From: Antarctobacter heliothermus
Lineage (GTDB): Bacteria > Pseudomonadota > Alphaproteobacteria > Rhodobacterales > Rhodobacteraceae
Assembly (NCBI RefSeq): GCF_900188425.1
Contig: NZ_FZON01000008.1
Coordinates: forward strand, 1 to 64,000
DNA length: 64,000 nucleotides
Direction of reading: 5' to 3'
Shown: one piece after another, positions 15,349 through 25,108 of the stretch
How the letters are laid out: every line of letters begins with the position of its first letter
Position numbering within the stretch: the stretch's first letter is position 1
Position numbers and translations under genes: made by a program
The notes under the pieces: model-generated
What the model saw: only the letters and a program-made list of their open reading frames with translations
Told to the model about the DNA's origin: nothing
The model's database searches: none

Positions 15349-18006
15349 TCAAACCAGACGCGGGTTCGGCTTGCCGCCGTCAATGTCGTATTTCTTCAGA
15401 GCCGCCTGCAGATCCTTTTCGGACACGGCACCCTCACGGAACAGATCCACCATCGCGGCTGCCGCGATATGGTTTGCGTCCACCTCAAAGAATCGCCGCA
15501 GGTTCACCCGGCTGTCCGAGCGGCCAAAGCCGTCGGTGCCCAGAACCGTAAAGCGGTTCGTGACCGCGCCCCGGATCTGTTCGGCGTAGTTTTTCATATA
15601 GTCGGTGGCGACGATGATCGGCCCCTGCGCATTGGTCAGCGTTTGCGTTGCGTAGGGCACCCGCTCTTCGGCGAAGGGGTTCAGGCGGTTGTGGCGCTCA
15701 CAGTCCTGAAAGTCGCGGGCCAGTTCGTTGAACGAGGTCGCCGACCAGATATCGGAGGTGACGCCAAAGTCGTCCTCCAGCATCTGCGCCGCCTTCAGCG
15801 CCTGCACAAGGATCGTGCCAGAGCCCATCAGGTTGACGTGCTTTTTCGCCGGTTTGGCCGTTTTCTTGAAACGGTACAGACCTTTGATGATGCCCTCTTC
15901 GGACCCCATCGGCATGTCGGGATGCTGATAGTTTTCGTTCATCAGGGTCAGGTAGAAATAGACATCTTCCTGATCGACGAACATCCGCTGCAACCCGTGC
16001 TGCACGATCACCGCGACCTCATAGCTGAAGGTCGGGTCATAGCTGATGCAGTTCGGGATTGTGCCAGCCAGGATATGGCTGTGGCCGTCTTCGTGCTGCA
16101 AGCCCTCGCCATTCAGCGTGGTGCGTCCGGCGGTGCCGCCCAGCATAAAGCCACGCGCCCGGCTGTCGCCCGCCGCCCAAGCCAGATCGCCGATCCGCTG
16201 GAACCCGAACATCGAGTAGTAAATGTAGAACGGGATCATTGGGATGCCGTGGTTGGAATAGGCGGTCGCCGCCGCGATCCAGTCGGCCATGGCACCCGCT
16301 TCGTTGATGCCTTCCTGAAGCACCTGACCGGATTCAGACTCCTTGTAGTAGGACATCTGTTCGCGATCTTCGGGCGTGTATTGCTGGCCCTTGGGGTTGT
16401 AGATCCCGACAGAGCGGAACAGCCCCTCCATACCAAATGTGCGGCTTTCATCCGGAACGATCGGGACAACCTGTTTGCCGATCTTCTTGTCCCGCAGCAG
16501 CGTGGTCAGAATCCGGACAAAGGCCATGGTGGTGGAGATTTCGCGGTCGCCGGTCGACTCCAGCTGGCCCTTGAACTTGTCCAGTCCGGGGATTTCCAGC
16601 TTGGGCGATTCCGTCTCACGCTTGGGGAAGGATCCACCCAGTTCCTTGCGCCGTTCGGCCATATAGGCCTTTTGCGCGTTGTTCAGGGACACAAAGGGGA
16701 TGTCCTTGTCCAGTTCTTCGTCTGTGACCGGGATCTTGAACCGGTCGCGCATCGCCTTGAGCTGGTCCAGCTGCATCTTCTTTTGCTGGTGGGTGGTGTT
16801 CTGGCCTTCGCCAGCGGTGCCCATGCCATAGCCCTTGACCGTCTTGACCAACAGCAAGGTCGGCTGGCCCTCAGCCTCTGTCGCGCGTTTGAAGGCGTTG
16901 TAGACCTTTTTCGGGTCATGCCCGCCACGCCGCAGCGCCCAGATCTGGTCGTCGGTCCAGTCCTTCACCAGTTCGGCAGTCTCCGGGTATTTGCCGAAGA
17001 AGTTCTTGCGGATATAGGCACCGTCCTTGGATTTGAACGTCTGATAGTCGCCGTCGATGGTCTCATCCATCAACTGACGCAATTTGCCGCTGGTGTCCTG
17101 TTCCAGCAGATCGTCCCAGCCTTTGCCCCAGAGCAGCTTGATCACGTCCCAGCCGGAGCCACGGAAATTGCCCTCCAGCTCTTGCACGATCTTGGAGTTG
17201 CCGCGCACTGGACCGTCAAGGCGTTGCAGGTTGCAGTTCACGACAAAGATTAGGTTATCCAAACCCTCACGCGCCGCCAGATGGATCGCGCCCAGCGATT
17301 CCGGTTCGTCCATCTCGCCGTCGCCCAGGAACGCCCAGACCTTGCGGTCCTGCTTTTCGATCAGGCCCCGGTTTTCGAGGTATTTCATGAACCGCGCCTG
17401 GTAGATCGCCATCAGCGGACCAAGGCCCATGCTGACGGTCGGGAACTGCCAGTAGTCGGGCATCAGCCAGGGGTGCGGGTAGGACGACAAACCGCCGCCC
17501 GCGACCTCTGAGCGGAAATTCTTCAGCTCTTCGACGCTGATCCGGCCTTCCATAAAGGAGCGGGCGTAGATGCCGGGGATCACGTGGCCCTGAAAGAACA
17601 CCAGATCGCCGCCGTGGATGGCGGACTTGGCGCGCCAGAAGTGGTTCAGACCAATGTCATACAGCGCGGCAGAAGAGGCAAACGACGCGATGTGACCGCC
17701 GTATTCGCTCGATTCCTTGTTGCGCTTGACCACGGTCGCCATGGCGTTCCAGCGGTTGATGGTGCGGATGCGCCATTCCATCTCTGTGTCGCCGGGGATC
17801 TCGACCTCATCATCGGGCGAGATGGTGTTCTGATAGGGGGTGGTGGCCGAGAAGGGCAGTTTCGCGCCTGCCGCCCGTGCCCGTTGTACCGCCTTGTCGA
17901 GCAGATAGTGAGCGCGGTCCGCCCCATAACGCTCGATCACATCCTCGATCGCGTCTTGCCATTCCTGGCTCTCGACGGGATCGACGTCCTGCGGAGTGTC
18001 TTTCAT
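15349..18006 (-). CDS. aceE: Pyruvate dehydrogenase E1, homodimeric type
   Basis: It decarboxylates pyruvate with thiamine diphosphate and acetylates the lipoyl group of E2. The 885-residue product is of the AceE (single-chain) type, with SSYPHPWLMPDYWQFPTVSM near residue 175 and the thiamine-binding GDGEMDEPE ... NCN motif. Many alphaproteobacteria use the two-chain PdhA/PdhB enzyme instead. AGGGAAGAGGGC precedes the ATG. It is the first gene of the aceE-aceF-lpdA operon. The long leader region contains two inverted repeats that could be operators. Confidence 0.97.
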   Translation of the reverse strand: MKDTPQDVDPVESQEWQDAIEDVIERYGADRAHYLLDKAVQRARAAGAKLPFSATTPYQNTISPDDEVEIPGDTEMEWRIRTINRWNAMATVVKRNKESSEYGGHIASFASSAALYDIGLNHFWRAKSAIHGGDLVFFQGHVIPGIYARSFMEGRISVEELKNFRSEVAGGGLSSYPHPWLMPDYWQFPTVSMGLGPLMAIYQARFMKYLENRGLIEKQDRKVWAFLGDGEMDEPESLGAIHLAAREGLDNLIFVVNCNLQRLDGPVRGNSKIVQELEGNFRGSGWDVIKLLWGKGWDDLLEQDTSGKLRQLMDETIDGDYQTFKSKDGAYIRKNFFGKYPETAELVKDWTDDQIWALRRGGHDPKKVYNAFKRATEAEGQPTLLLVKTVKGYGMGTAGEGQNTTHQQKKMQLDQLKAMRDRFKIPVTDEELDKDIPFVSLNNAQKAYMAERRKELGGSFPKRETESPKLEIPGLDKFKGQLESTGDREISTTMAFVRILTTLLRDKKIGKQVVPIVPDESRTFGMEGLFRSVGIYNPKGQQYTPEDREQMSYYKESESGQVLQEGINEAGAMADWIAAATAYSNHGIPMIPFYIYYSMFGFQRIGDLAWAAGDSRARGFMLGGTAGRTTLNGEGLQHEDGHSHILAGTIPNCISYDPTFSYEVAVIVQHGLQRMFVDQEDVYFYLTLMNENYQHPDMPMGSEEGIIKGLYRFKKTAKPAKKHVNLMGSGTILVQALKAAQMLEDDFGVTSDIWSATSFNELARDFQDCERHNRLNPFAEERVPYATQTLTNAQGPIIVATDYMKNYAEQIRGAVTNRFTVLGTDGFGRSDSRVNLRRFFEVDANHIAAAAMVDLFREGAVSEKDLQAALKKYDIDGGKPNPRLV

Positions 18007-18084
18007 ATGCCCTCTTCCCTTTCTTGCAGCCAGCGCGGCGCAATTTGGTTTAGCGTTGAACTACTTTTGGGAAGGCTGAAATGA

Positions 18085-18100
18085 ATGGTGTATTCACCAT
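18085..18100. promoter_or_regulatory. Operator-like palindrome upstream of aceE
   Basis: ATGGTG and CACCAT flank TATT, about 80 bases before the aceE start. The TGGT...ACCA spacing resembles sites of GntR-family regulators such as E. coli PdhR (TTGGT-N3-ACCAA), but the match is loose and the regulator is unknown. Confidence 0.4.
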
Positions 18101-18161
18101 CTCCGTCGACTCCTCCCAAAGTTGACCCTGCGTGTAACAGCCCTGTGTGCCTTGCGGCAGG

Positions 18162-18190
18162 CGCATGCATGCATAGCCTCCATGCATGCG
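18162..18190. repeat. Perfect 10-bp inverted repeat upstream of aceE
   Basis: CGCATGCATG at 18162-18171 is repeated inverted as CATGCATGCG at 18181-18190, with nine bases between. As RNA it would form a stable hairpin; as DNA it could be an operator. It lies 155-185 bases before aceE. Confidence 0.55.
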
Positions 18191-18474
18191 GCGCATGGCA
18201 AATGTTTAGCCTTAAACCATCAGGCGTTCGCATTGTGACGTGTCCTCCCGCCCCGGATTGGGGCAGCGCCGGGCACGCAGGCGCGGTGCGGTCTCTGGTG
18301 TCCACATCCCCGTTGCCGCGCGTTCCGGCGATTCTTGTTTCAGTATAGCGTGCTAAACCGGCATCAGTTCAACCGGTTACTTGGCCATCGGCAGGAAAAC
18401 CTATAGCGCTAACATCCCATCCCGCCCAATCACACCCCAACGCCGGATCGCACCCGGCCAAAGGGGAGGAATGG

Positions 18475-19644
18475 CTACTCCGCTGGATCGCCCAGGCGCA
18501 ACACCCGCCCCGGCGTTGCAACGGGGGTTTCCAGGTCTTCGAAATCGAACTGATCCAGACGCCGCGCACGTTTGCCGGCCTTGTCGGCGCTGATCTTGAT
18601 GTCCTCAATGTCCCGCGCCGCCTGGCCAAAGTGCCTGTCCAGATTTGCCACCCGCGACGTCAGCCGTTCCACATCCCCGTACAGCGCGGCCAATTCCTTG
18701 CGGATCGCGCCTGCCTGTTCCTTCATCCGGGCATCTTTCAGAACCGCGCGCATGGTGTTCAGCGTCGCCATGCAGGTCGTGGGGGACACGATCCAGACTC
18801 GCGCATCGAACCCCTCGCGCACCACGTCGGGAAAGTTCCCGTGCAGTTCGGCATAGACCGCCTCGGACGGCAGGAACATCAGCGCACCGTCCGCGGTTTC
18901 GCCCTCAAGAATATAGCGCGCACTGATATCGCGGATGTGTTTGCGCACCGACATGCGGAACGCCTGTGCTGCCCGGGCACGCATCTCTTTCCCCTCGGCC
19001 TGCATCAAGGCCTCATAGCCTTCCAGCGGGAACTTGGCGTCCACCACGATTGGTCCCGGCGGGTTGGGAAGATGAATCAAACAGTCCGCACGACGCCCGT
19101 TCGTCAGGGTCGCCTGCAAGGTAAACCCGTCCGGCGGCAACGCCTTGGTCACGATCTCGCGCAGTTGGATCTCACCAAAGGCGCCGCGCGTCTGTTTGTT
19201 CGACAGGATGTCCTGCAAGGACAGCACGTCGCTCGACAGTTTGGTGATATTGGCCTGTGCCTTGTCGATGGATTGAAGGCGCTCGCGCAATTGTCCCAGA
19301 CTATGCGCCGTGCGACGGGCAGAGCCGTGCAGCGTCTCGCCCATGCGGTCCTGCACCTCGGCCAGGCGCCGCTCCATCATCTCCAGCATGGCGGTCTGGC
19401 TGGTTGTCTGCGCCTCTGATACATGGTGCAGACCGCCCGCCAGCCGCTCTTGCCCGTCGGACAGATTTTGCACGCGGGCGGACAGATGGCTGACGTGTTG
19501 CAGGACGGGTTCCGACAGACGTGCCGCCCGCCGCGCCCCGCGCGCCGCCTGCCAGAGCAGCAACAAGACCAGCACGGCAAAGCCCAGCGCAGCCAGAGTC
19601 AGAGGGTCATCCAACCTGTAGGACGCATCGCCGATCTGGATCAT
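18475..19644 (-). CDS. rmuC: DNA recombination protein RmuC
   Basis: RmuC proteins limit inverted-repeat rearrangements and have a nuclease-like core. The 389-residue product has an N-terminal membrane segment (about 15-33), a long coiled coil (about 45-150) and the RmuC domain with [24 protein letters not shown] and ILSPTT-like [18 protein letters not shown] (in parts). ATG 19644 overlaps the mutL stop codon (ATGA), so both genes form one unit. A longer frame upstream lies inside mutL and was rejected. Confidence 0.9.
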   Translation of the reverse strand: MIQIGDASYRLDDPLTLAALGFAVLVLLLLWQAARGARRAARLSEPVLQHVSHLSARVQNLSDGQERLAGGLHHVSEAQTTSQTAMLEMMERRLAEVQDRMGETLHGSARRTAHSLGQLRERLQSIDKAQANITKLSSDVLSLQDILSNKQTRGAFGEIQLREIVTKALPPDGFTLQATLTNGRRADCLIHLPNPPGPIVVDAKFPLEGYEALMQAEGKEMRARAAQAFRMSVRKHIRDISARYILEGETADGALMFLPSEAVYAELHGNFPDVVREGFDARVWIVSPTTCMATLNTMRAVLKDARMKEQAGAIRKELAALYGDVERLTSRVANLDRHFGQAARDIEDIKISADKAGKRARRLDQFDFEDLETPVATPGRVLRLGDPAE

Positions 19645-21485
19645 GTGCGCCCGAACAGCCTTTCGATGTCCGACAGTTTCAGCTCCACATAGGTGGGCCG
19701 CCCGTGGTTGCACTGACCGGAATGCGGCGTCGCCTCCATCTCGCGCAACAGCGCGTTCATCTCTTCGGCGCGCATGACGCGGCCCGACCGGATTGAGCCG
19801 TGACAGGCCATGCGCGACAGGATCGCCTCTATCCGTTCCTGCAACAGACCACTATTGCCAAGGTCCGACAGCTCATCAAGGATGTCGTGGATCAGTGCGG
19901 CGGCATCGATCTCACCCAGGATGGCGGGCGTTTCGCGCACCGCGATGGCCCCCGCGCCAAAGGGCTCGATCCGTAGGCCCATGCGGTCCAGATCATCCGC
20001 CCGCGACAGCAGGTGCGCGGCGTCGTCCGGCGACAGGTCCACCACCTCAGGGATCAGCAGGCCCTGCGCGGGCACGCCCTTTTCCGCCATCTGGTGTTTC
20101 AGTTTTTCATAGACAAGCCGTTCGTGCGCGGCGTGCTGGTCGACGATGACAATGCCATCCTCGGTCTGGGCGAAAATGTAGTTCTCATGCACCTGGCCAC
20201 GCGCCGCGCCCAATGGCAGTGAGACCGCGCCACGGACCTGGTCCGGGGACTCGGCGATGTCTGCGGGTGTCTCGACCACCCGTCCCGAATAGTCGCCGCC
20301 GAAATCGGCAAAGCCCGGAGCCTGCGCCGCATAGGACGCCTGACGCCCCCCCCCGGACGGTCGGTCCATCTGATAGACCCGCGCCGCGCCGGGGTGCTCT
20401 GTCCGGAACGCGCCCAGCGTCGCCCCCGCCACCGTGGTCGAGGCGCGATGCCCGGCCTCTGCCAGCGCGTGCCGCAGGCCGGACACGATCAACCCGCGCA
20501 CCACTCCCGGCTCGCGAAAGCGCACCTCGGACTTGGCCGGATGGACGTTCACGTCCACACGGTGCGGATCACAGTCGACAAATAGCGCCACCGCCGGGTG
20601 ACGGTCCCGCGACAGGAAATCCTGATAGGCCCCGCGCAGCGCGCCAATCAACATCTTGTCCCGCACGGGACGCCCATTCACAAACAGGAACTGCGCCACG
20701 GCAGAGCCGCGTGAGTAGGTCGGCAGAGCAGCATAGCCAGTCAGCCGCACCTCTTCGCGCTCCGCATCTATGGGCAGCGCATTGTCGACAAACTCCGCGC
20801 CCATGACACGCCCCAGCCGTCCGCGCAGCGCGTCGAACAAATCGCCGGTTTCAGGTTCGACGCGAAAGGTCACCCGCTCTTGCCCGCCGGTCACATCGCG
20901 CAGGGTAAAGCCAACGGACGGCTCCGCCATCGCCAGCCGCTTGATCGTGTCGGAAATTGCCATCGTCTCGGCCCGATCCGAGCGCAGGAATTTCAGCCGC
21001 GCGGGAGTGGCATAAAACAGGTCGCGCAGCGTCACGACCGTTCCGGCGTTCACAGCACAGGGCTTGACGCCCCCGGACACCCCTCCGTTCACGGCGATCT
21101 CGGCACCGGCCTCTCCGCTTGCGCGGCTCTGCACCGTCAGGCGCCCCACCGCCCCCAGCGAGGGCAGCGCTTCTCCGCGAAAGCCGAAAGAATGAATGTT
21201 GAGCAGATCACTTCCGTCAATCTTGGACGTCGCATGGCGCGACAGCGCCAGCGGCAGATCCTCGGGCGACATGCCACAGCCGTCGTCGGCCACGCGGATC
21301 AGCGTCTTGCCGCCATCGGCAATGTCGATCTTTACCCGTCGCGCCCCGGCGTCAATGGCGTTCTCGACCAGCTCTTTGACAGCAGAGGCAGGCCGCTCCA
21401 CCACCTCGCCAGCGGCAATGCGGTTGATGGCAGCCTCGTCAAGCTGTTGGATAAGCGGGCGGATATTGCGGTCTACAGCATTCAT
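19641..21485 (-). CDS. mutL: DNA mismatch repair protein MutL
   Basis: MutL couples mismatch recognition by MutS to strand incision. The 614-residue product has the GHKL ATPase at the start ([35 protein letters not shown]) and a C-terminal domain with [12 protein letters not shown], which fits the endonuclease motif DQHAx2Ex4E, plus the CNHGRPT metal-site motif near the end. It should therefore nick DNA itself, as expected in bacteria without MutH. The start [11 protein letters not shown] agrees with the family; the ribosome binding site is weak. rmuC follows with a 4-bp overlap. Confidence 0.96.
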   Translation of the reverse strand: MNAVDRNIRPLIQQLDEAAINRIAAGEVVERPASAVKELVENAIDAGARRVKIDIADGGKTLIRVADDGCGMSPEDLPLALSRHATSKIDGSDLLNIHSFGFRGEALPSLGAVGRLTVQSRASGEAGAEIAVNGGVSGGVKPCAVNAGTVVTLRDLFYATPARLKFLRSDRAETMAISDTIKRLAMAEPSVGFTLRDVTGGQERVTFRVEPETGDLFDALRGRLGRVMGAEFVDNALPIDAEREEVRLTGYAALPTYSRGSAVAQFLFVNGRPVRDKMLIGALRGAYQDFLSRDRHPAVALFVDCDPHRVDVNVHPAKSEVRFREPGVVRGLIVSGLRHALAEAGHRASTTVAGATLGAFRTEHPGAARVYQMDRPSGGGRQASYAAQAPGFADFGGDYSGRVVETPADIAESPDQVRGAVSLPLGAARGQVHENYIFAQTEDGIVIVDQHAAHERLVYEKLKHQMAEKGVPAQGLLIPEVVDLSPDDAAHLLSRADDLDRMGLRIEPFGAGAIAVRETPAILGEIDAAALIHDILDELSDLGNSGLLQERIEAILSRMACHGSIRSGRVMRAEEMNALLREMEATPHSGQCNHGRPTYVELKLSDIERLFGRT

Positions 21486-21664
21486 GCCACAAGACTTAGC
21501 AGGCTTTGCGCGATTCTGAAAAGCCCAGTCGCAAGCAACCGGCACGATGTGGCGCGACGTTCACGATATACGACGAAAGTATCGTAATAATTGAACGTAT
21601 GCCCCCTATTCGGTGAAAGATTGTTGCGTTAACCTTTAGATGCGACAAATACAAGGAAGCGAAC

Positions 21665-21769
21665 ATGCTAGTGCCCCTGATTACGTTTGAGACAATCTCG
21701 GCCATCTATGGCGATGCGTTCGCCAAGACATGGTTCCGCCCCGTCTCGGCGATCAAGAAGACTTTTTGA
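21665..21769 (+). CDS. Possible small protein, 34 residues
   Basis: An ATG preceded by AAGGAAGCGAAC opens a 34-codon frame: it begins MLVPLITFETISAIYGDAF and ends in RPVSAIKKTF. The ribosome binding site and spacing are good, and a strong hairpin follows 10 bases after the stop. I recognise no family. It stands alone in the region between mutL and the rhodanese gene. Conservation in relatives would be needed to trust it. Confidence 0.45.
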   Translation: MLVPLITFETISAIYGDAFAKTWFRPVSAIKKTF

Positions 21770-21779
21770 TACGCTCCTG

Positions 21780-21798
21780 CCCCGGCGGACCGCCGGGG
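21780..21798 (+). terminator. GC hairpin after the small gene
   Basis: CCCCGGCGG and CCGCCGGGG flank a single A, so the real loop is about five bases (GGACC) with 7-bp arms. No T-run follows directly; GCTTTTTGC lies about 15 bases on. It may be a weak or Rho-assisted terminator. Confidence 0.4.
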
Positions 21799-22154
21799 CA
21801 TCAGGCCTGCCGCTTTTTGCTCCGCACACCTCGGATCACGCTGCGCAACACTCCGTGCGCCTCTCCGCTGAAACCGCTGACAGGCTGACGCCTTTTCGGG
21901 GCAGACCATCCTGTCGCCCACGTTTCGCCATCCTTCAAATCAGTGCATGAATCAGCGCCGCATTCCGTCCCCTCGCGGCGCAAAACAATCTTTTGCGATC
22001 TCCCGGCCTTTTCCGACCTCAAGGAACAAGGGTAGCTTGTACTGCGTTTTGCATTCTCCTAACTGAATATCTCAGGCGACAGGAGAGAAAGACAGCAGCG
22101 CGGCGGATCAGCCGCCCCAAGTTTCCAGACGTCATTTTTTGAGGACATGAACAC
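21799..22154. other. Intergenic stretch before the rhodanese gene
   Basis: About 355 bases with no gene that I can support and no clear repeats. Only short, unsupported open frames are present. It probably contains the promoter of the rhodanese gene. Confidence 0.4.
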
Positions 22155-22532
22155 ATGAAAACCGAAACCACAGGCGACGCCACATTCGAGACATGGACCG
22201 TGGATGAAGTCGCCAAGGGCATCGCCGACCACGCCATCGTCGTGATAGATGTGCGCACGCCGCAGGAATACATGTTCGAACACATCGAAGGTGCGTTCCT
22301 CATGCCGCTCGCCTTTTTCAAGGCCGACGCCCTGCCCGGCCAGTCCGACAAGCGAATTGTCTTTCACTGCGGCTCTGGCGTGCGGTCGGAAAAAGTCTCG
22401 CGCGCGGCCATCGACGCGGGCATCAAACAAATCGCCCATATGGAGGGCGGGTTCGGCGCGTGGAAAGCGGCGAAGAAGCCCTACGTCGGCACCAACATGG
22501 CCACCGGCGCGCCGCAACGCGTGGACGGCTGA
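22155..22532 (+). CDS. Single-domain rhodanese
   Basis: Rhodanese domains carry sulfur as a cysteine persulfide. The 125-residue cytoplasmic product has the structural VIDVRTPQEYMFEHIEGA segment and the active loop CGSGVRS with the catalytic Cys, so it should be active, unlike the exported rhodanese-like protein at 48.2 kb. The ATG at 22155 is preceded by a modest GAGG about 12 bases upstream. The SpoIIAA-like gene follows after about 100 bases. The physiological acceptor is unknown. Confidence 0.88.
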   Translation: MKTETTGDATFETWTVDEVAKGIADHAIVVIDVRTPQEYMFEHIEGAFLMPLAFFKADALPGQSDKRIVFHCGSGVRSEKVSRAAIDAGIKQIAHMEGGFGAWKAAKKPYVGTNMATGAPQRVDG

Positions 22533-22636
22533 TCAACCAGGCATCACCCGCCCTGTTGTAGCGTGTGTTAAAACGCTGAATGCCCCAACGCGCACGATGC
22601 GCGCGAGCCCGTCTCAAATCCAGTCAGGAGTATGCC

Positions 22637-23362
22637 ATGATTTCCGTGCAGCCAATTGGCGATAGAGGTCTGTATGAGGTCCGCGTGTCCGGCGTCGTGA
22701 CCGACATAGACTATGAACAGATGCTGATGCCCGCGCTTGATCAGGCGATTGAGGATCACGACCGCATCCGCGTTCTGGTGATCTTTGACGCGGATTTTGA
22801 GGATTTCACGCTGGGCGCCATGTTGGACGATGCCCGTATGGGCCTGCGCCACTGGCGCGGGTTTGACCGGCTCGCCATTGTTTCGCAACGGCCCTGGATT
22901 CGGCGGGCCGCCAGCGGTCTGGGGGTCATGCTGCCCTGCCCTGTGCGCGTCTTTCCTCTGGAAGAGACAGACGATGCGCGGCGCTGGCTGACGGAATCGC
23001 TTGGCGCAATCCACCAGACCGATCTGGGCGACGGTGTGCTGCACCTGCAATTGCGCGGACAGCTCGACAGTTCAATCTATGCCGAGGAAACCGAGGATCT
23101 GAATGCGTTCATCCGCGCCAACGACCGCTTTCGCCTGCTGATCGACGCGCGGGATTTCGATGGCTGGCAGGGCATGGCCGCGCTGTTCGAACACCTCAAG
23201 GTGGTGCGTGAGCACTATCGCCTGATCGACCGTGCCGCCATTGTGGGCAATTCTGGCTGGCAAAGGCTGGGTGAAAAGGTGCTTGGCCGCCTGAGTGGGG
23301 CCAAGACCAGGTTTTTCAAGGCAGACGCCATCGAACAGGCGAAGGACTGGATCAAGTCCTGA
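22637..23362 (+). CDS. Tandem SpoIIAA-like (STAS-fold) protein
   Basis: The 241-residue product consists of two copies of the SpoIIAA-like domain (about 1-118 and 119-241). The halves match in order: a YEVRVSGVVTDIDYEQ/LQLRGQLDSSIYAEE strand-helix start, RVLVIFDADFEDF/FRLLIDARDFDGW, then DRLAIVSQRPW/DRAAIVGNSGW. Single-domain members are soluble, lipid-binding candidates of unknown role. CAGGAG precedes the ATG. It converges with the aminotransferase gene, with three bases between the two stops. Confidence 0.8.
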   Translation: MISVQPIGDRGLYEVRVSGVVTDIDYEQMLMPALDQAIEDHDRIRVLVIFDADFEDFTLGAMLDDARMGLRHWRGFDRLAIVSQRPWIRRAASGLGVMLPCPVRVFPLEETDDARRWLTESLGAIHQTDLGDGVLHLQLRGQLDSSIYAEETEDLNAFIRANDRFRLLIDARDFDGWQGMAALFEHLKVVREHYRLIDRAAIVGNSGWQRLGEKVLGRLSGAKTRFFKADAIEQAKDWIKS

Positions 23363-23365
23363 CGA

Positions 23366-24766
23366 TCAGACCGGGGCGGCCTGCATCAGGCCGTCCTTCT
23401 GCAACCGCTCCAATGCCTCGTCCAGGCTGAGGCGCGCGCGCGTCACCAGCGTGTCGATCTCGTCCTTGGAAATCACCAGCGGCGGCGAAATCACCATACG
23501 GTCGCCGACGTGCCGCATGATCAGGTTGTTGGCGAAACTGCGTTCGCGGCAGATGAACCCGGCGGTGCCAGCATCTGCGGAAAACGCCGCCCGCGTCGCC
23601 TTGTCCGGGGTCAGCGCAAGGCTGCCCATCATGCCGACGATCTTGATCTCGCCCACCAGCGGATGGTCGGCCAGGCTCTCGAACCGCTCTTTCAGGTAGG
23701 GCGCGGTTTCGTCCCGCACGCGGTCAACAATCCCCTCTTCCTCCAGAATGCGAAGGTTTTCCAACGCAACTGCGCAGGCGACCGGGTGGCCGGAATAGGT
23801 GTAGCCGTGATTGAACTCTGTGTTGCCGATCACGCCGGCGACCTTGTCCGACACAATCGACGCGCCGATGGGCTGATAGCCAGACGACAGACCCTTGGCG
23901 ACGGTCATGATGTCGGGTGTGATGCCGAATGTCTCACTGCCGAACCAGTTGCCGGTGCGGCCAAAGCCACAGATCACCTCATCCGCGATCAGCAGGATGT
24001 CGTATTTGTCGACGATGCGCTGGATCTCGGGCCAGTAGGTGTCCGGCGGAATGATCACGCCACCGGCGCCCTGCACGGGTTCCGCGATAAAGGCGGCGAC
24101 CTTGTCCGGACCAATCTCAAGGATGGCAGTTTCCAACGCCTGCGCACGTTCCAACCCAAATGCCTCGGGTGTGCTATACCCCCCCTCAGCCCACCAATGC
24201 GGTTGGTCGATATGGTGAATGCCGGGGATCGGCATGCCGCCCTGCGCGTGCATCCCCTTCATTCCGCCAAGCGACCCCGACCCGACGGATGACCCGTGGT
24301 AGCCGTTCCAGCGCGAGATGATGACCTGCCGCTCTGGCTGGCCCTTTTCTTGCCAGTAGGTACGAACCATGCGCAGGTTGGTATCGTTCGCCTCTGACCC
24401 CGATCCGGCAAAGAAGACGTGGTTCAGGTCACCGGGCGCCAGTTCCGCCAGTTTCGCGGCAAGGTTCAGTGCGGGCACATGGCTGGTCTGGAAAAACGTG
24501 TTGTAGAACGGCAGATCCAGCATCTGACGATACGCGGCATCGGCCAGTTCGGTGCGGCCATATCCGACGTTCACGCACCAAAGGCCGGCCATTCCGTCCA
24601 GAATGCGGTTGCCGTCACTGTCGGTCAGCCAGCAGCCATCCGCGCGCGTGATGATCCGCGCGCCTTTCTCGGCCAGTTCGGCACCATGAGTGAAGGGATG
24701 CATATGGTGCGCGGCATCCAGCGCCTGAAGTTCGGCGGTAGGCGAATTGGGGGTCAGGATCGTCAT
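23366..24766 (-). CDS. spuC: Putrescine-pyruvate aminotransferase type (class III)
   Basis: This PLP enzyme probably transfers the amino group of putrescine, or a related diamine, to pyruvate, giving 4-aminobutanal and alanine. The 466-residue product has the class III features: GSGSEANDTNLRMVR, YHGSSVGSGSLGGMKGMHAQG (in parts), IAEPVQGAGGVI, ADEVICGFGRTG and the PLP-binding Lys in TVAKGLSSGYQP. It closely resembles SpuC. GGAGGCC precedes the ATG. It stands opposite the importer operon, and a TATGATCAAA motif near its start also occurs before the importer operon, which suggests shared control. Confidence 0.85.
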   Translation of the reverse strand: MTILTPNSPTAELQALDAAHHMHPFTHGAELAEKGARIITRADGCWLTDSDGNRILDGMAGLWCVNVGYGRTELADAAYRQMLDLPFYNTFFQTSHVPALNLAAKLAELAPGDLNHVFFAGSGSEANDTNLRMVRTYWQEKGQPERQVIISRWNGYHGSSVGSGSLGGMKGMHAQGGMPIPGIHHIDQPHWWAEGGYSTPEAFGLERAQALETAILEIGPDKVAAFIAEPVQGAGGVIIPPDTYWPEIQRIVDKYDILLIADEVICGFGRTGNWFGSETFGITPDIMTVAKGLSSGYQPIGASIVSDKVAGVIGNTEFNHGYTYSGHPVACAVALENLRILEEEGIVDRVRDETAPYLKERFESLADHPLVGEIKIVGMMGSLALTPDKATRAAFSADAGTAGFICRERSFANNLIMRHVGDRMVISPPLVISKDEIDTLVTRARLSLDEALERLQKDGLMQAAPV

Positions 24767-24795
24767 GCGGGGCCTCCGGAAATGGTGAGGCGCAG

Positions 24796-24810
24796 AATAT
24801 GATCAAATTA
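24796..24810. promoter_or_regulatory. Shared motif TATGATCAAA upstream of spuC
   Basis: AATATGATCAAATTA lies about 30 bases before the aminotransferase start. The core TATGATCAAA recurs at 25865-25874 before the importer operon. With a GntR/FCD gene between the two, it is a good candidate operator for that regulator. The core TGATCA is itself palindromic. Confidence 0.5.
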
Positions 24811-24836
24811 TGGGAAGTCAATCGAATCAGGCTCTG

Positions 24837-25020
24837 CAGGCCCCGCCTTGCCGAGCCGGTGGCCTAGGTGTCGTTCCGCAGGAACGGCAACCGGCCACCC
24901 CCCTCCATTCCGGACGCCCCCTCACCGCGCAAGCCCCGCCTTCCAAGGCCGGTGGCCAAGGTGTCGCCCCAAAGGAACGGCGACCGGCCACACCCATCTG
25001 CTCTGGACGCAACACACGAC
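24837..25020. repeat. Two tandem copies of a 93-bp hairpin-forming repeat
   Basis: Unit 1 (from 24837) and unit 2 (from 24930) align over about 90 bases at a 93-base period. A third copy seems to start near 25015 and decays. Each unit folds into a long hairpin: outer arms GGTGGCC and GGCCACC in unit 1 (24858-24864, 24893-24899) with inner arms CGTTCC and GGAACG. Unit 2 keeps the fold through a different inner pairing, GTCGCC with GGCGAC. This fills the 342 bases between spuC and the GntR gene. Confidence 0.75.
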
Positions 25021-25108
25021 CCGCCCTGCAAGGTTGAAAGCCAAGGACTCGCTACGTCATTCACCGTCTTATTGGCATCTTGGGATCTGCGCCTGGAACC
25101 CGGTCACC

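Larger units (their letters stand above)
18007..18474. other. Long aceE upstream region
   Basis: About 470 bases without a gene, between the aceE start and the rmuC stop. It holds two inverted repeats, listed separately at 18085 and 18162. Nothing else was recognised; the few open frames lack ribosome binding sites. It is long for a simple promoter, so a leader RNA or several regulator sites are possible. Confidence 0.5.

Noticed and set aside
14971-17253. 760-codon open frame antisense to aceE and aceF
   Set aside because: It is a mirror frame of strongly recognised genes, common at high GC. It has no ribosome binding site or family resemblance.
24810-25037. 75-codon frame across the hairpin repeats
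   Set aside because: The repeated peptide pattern simply reflects the 93-bp DNA repeat; no ribosome binding site precedes it.
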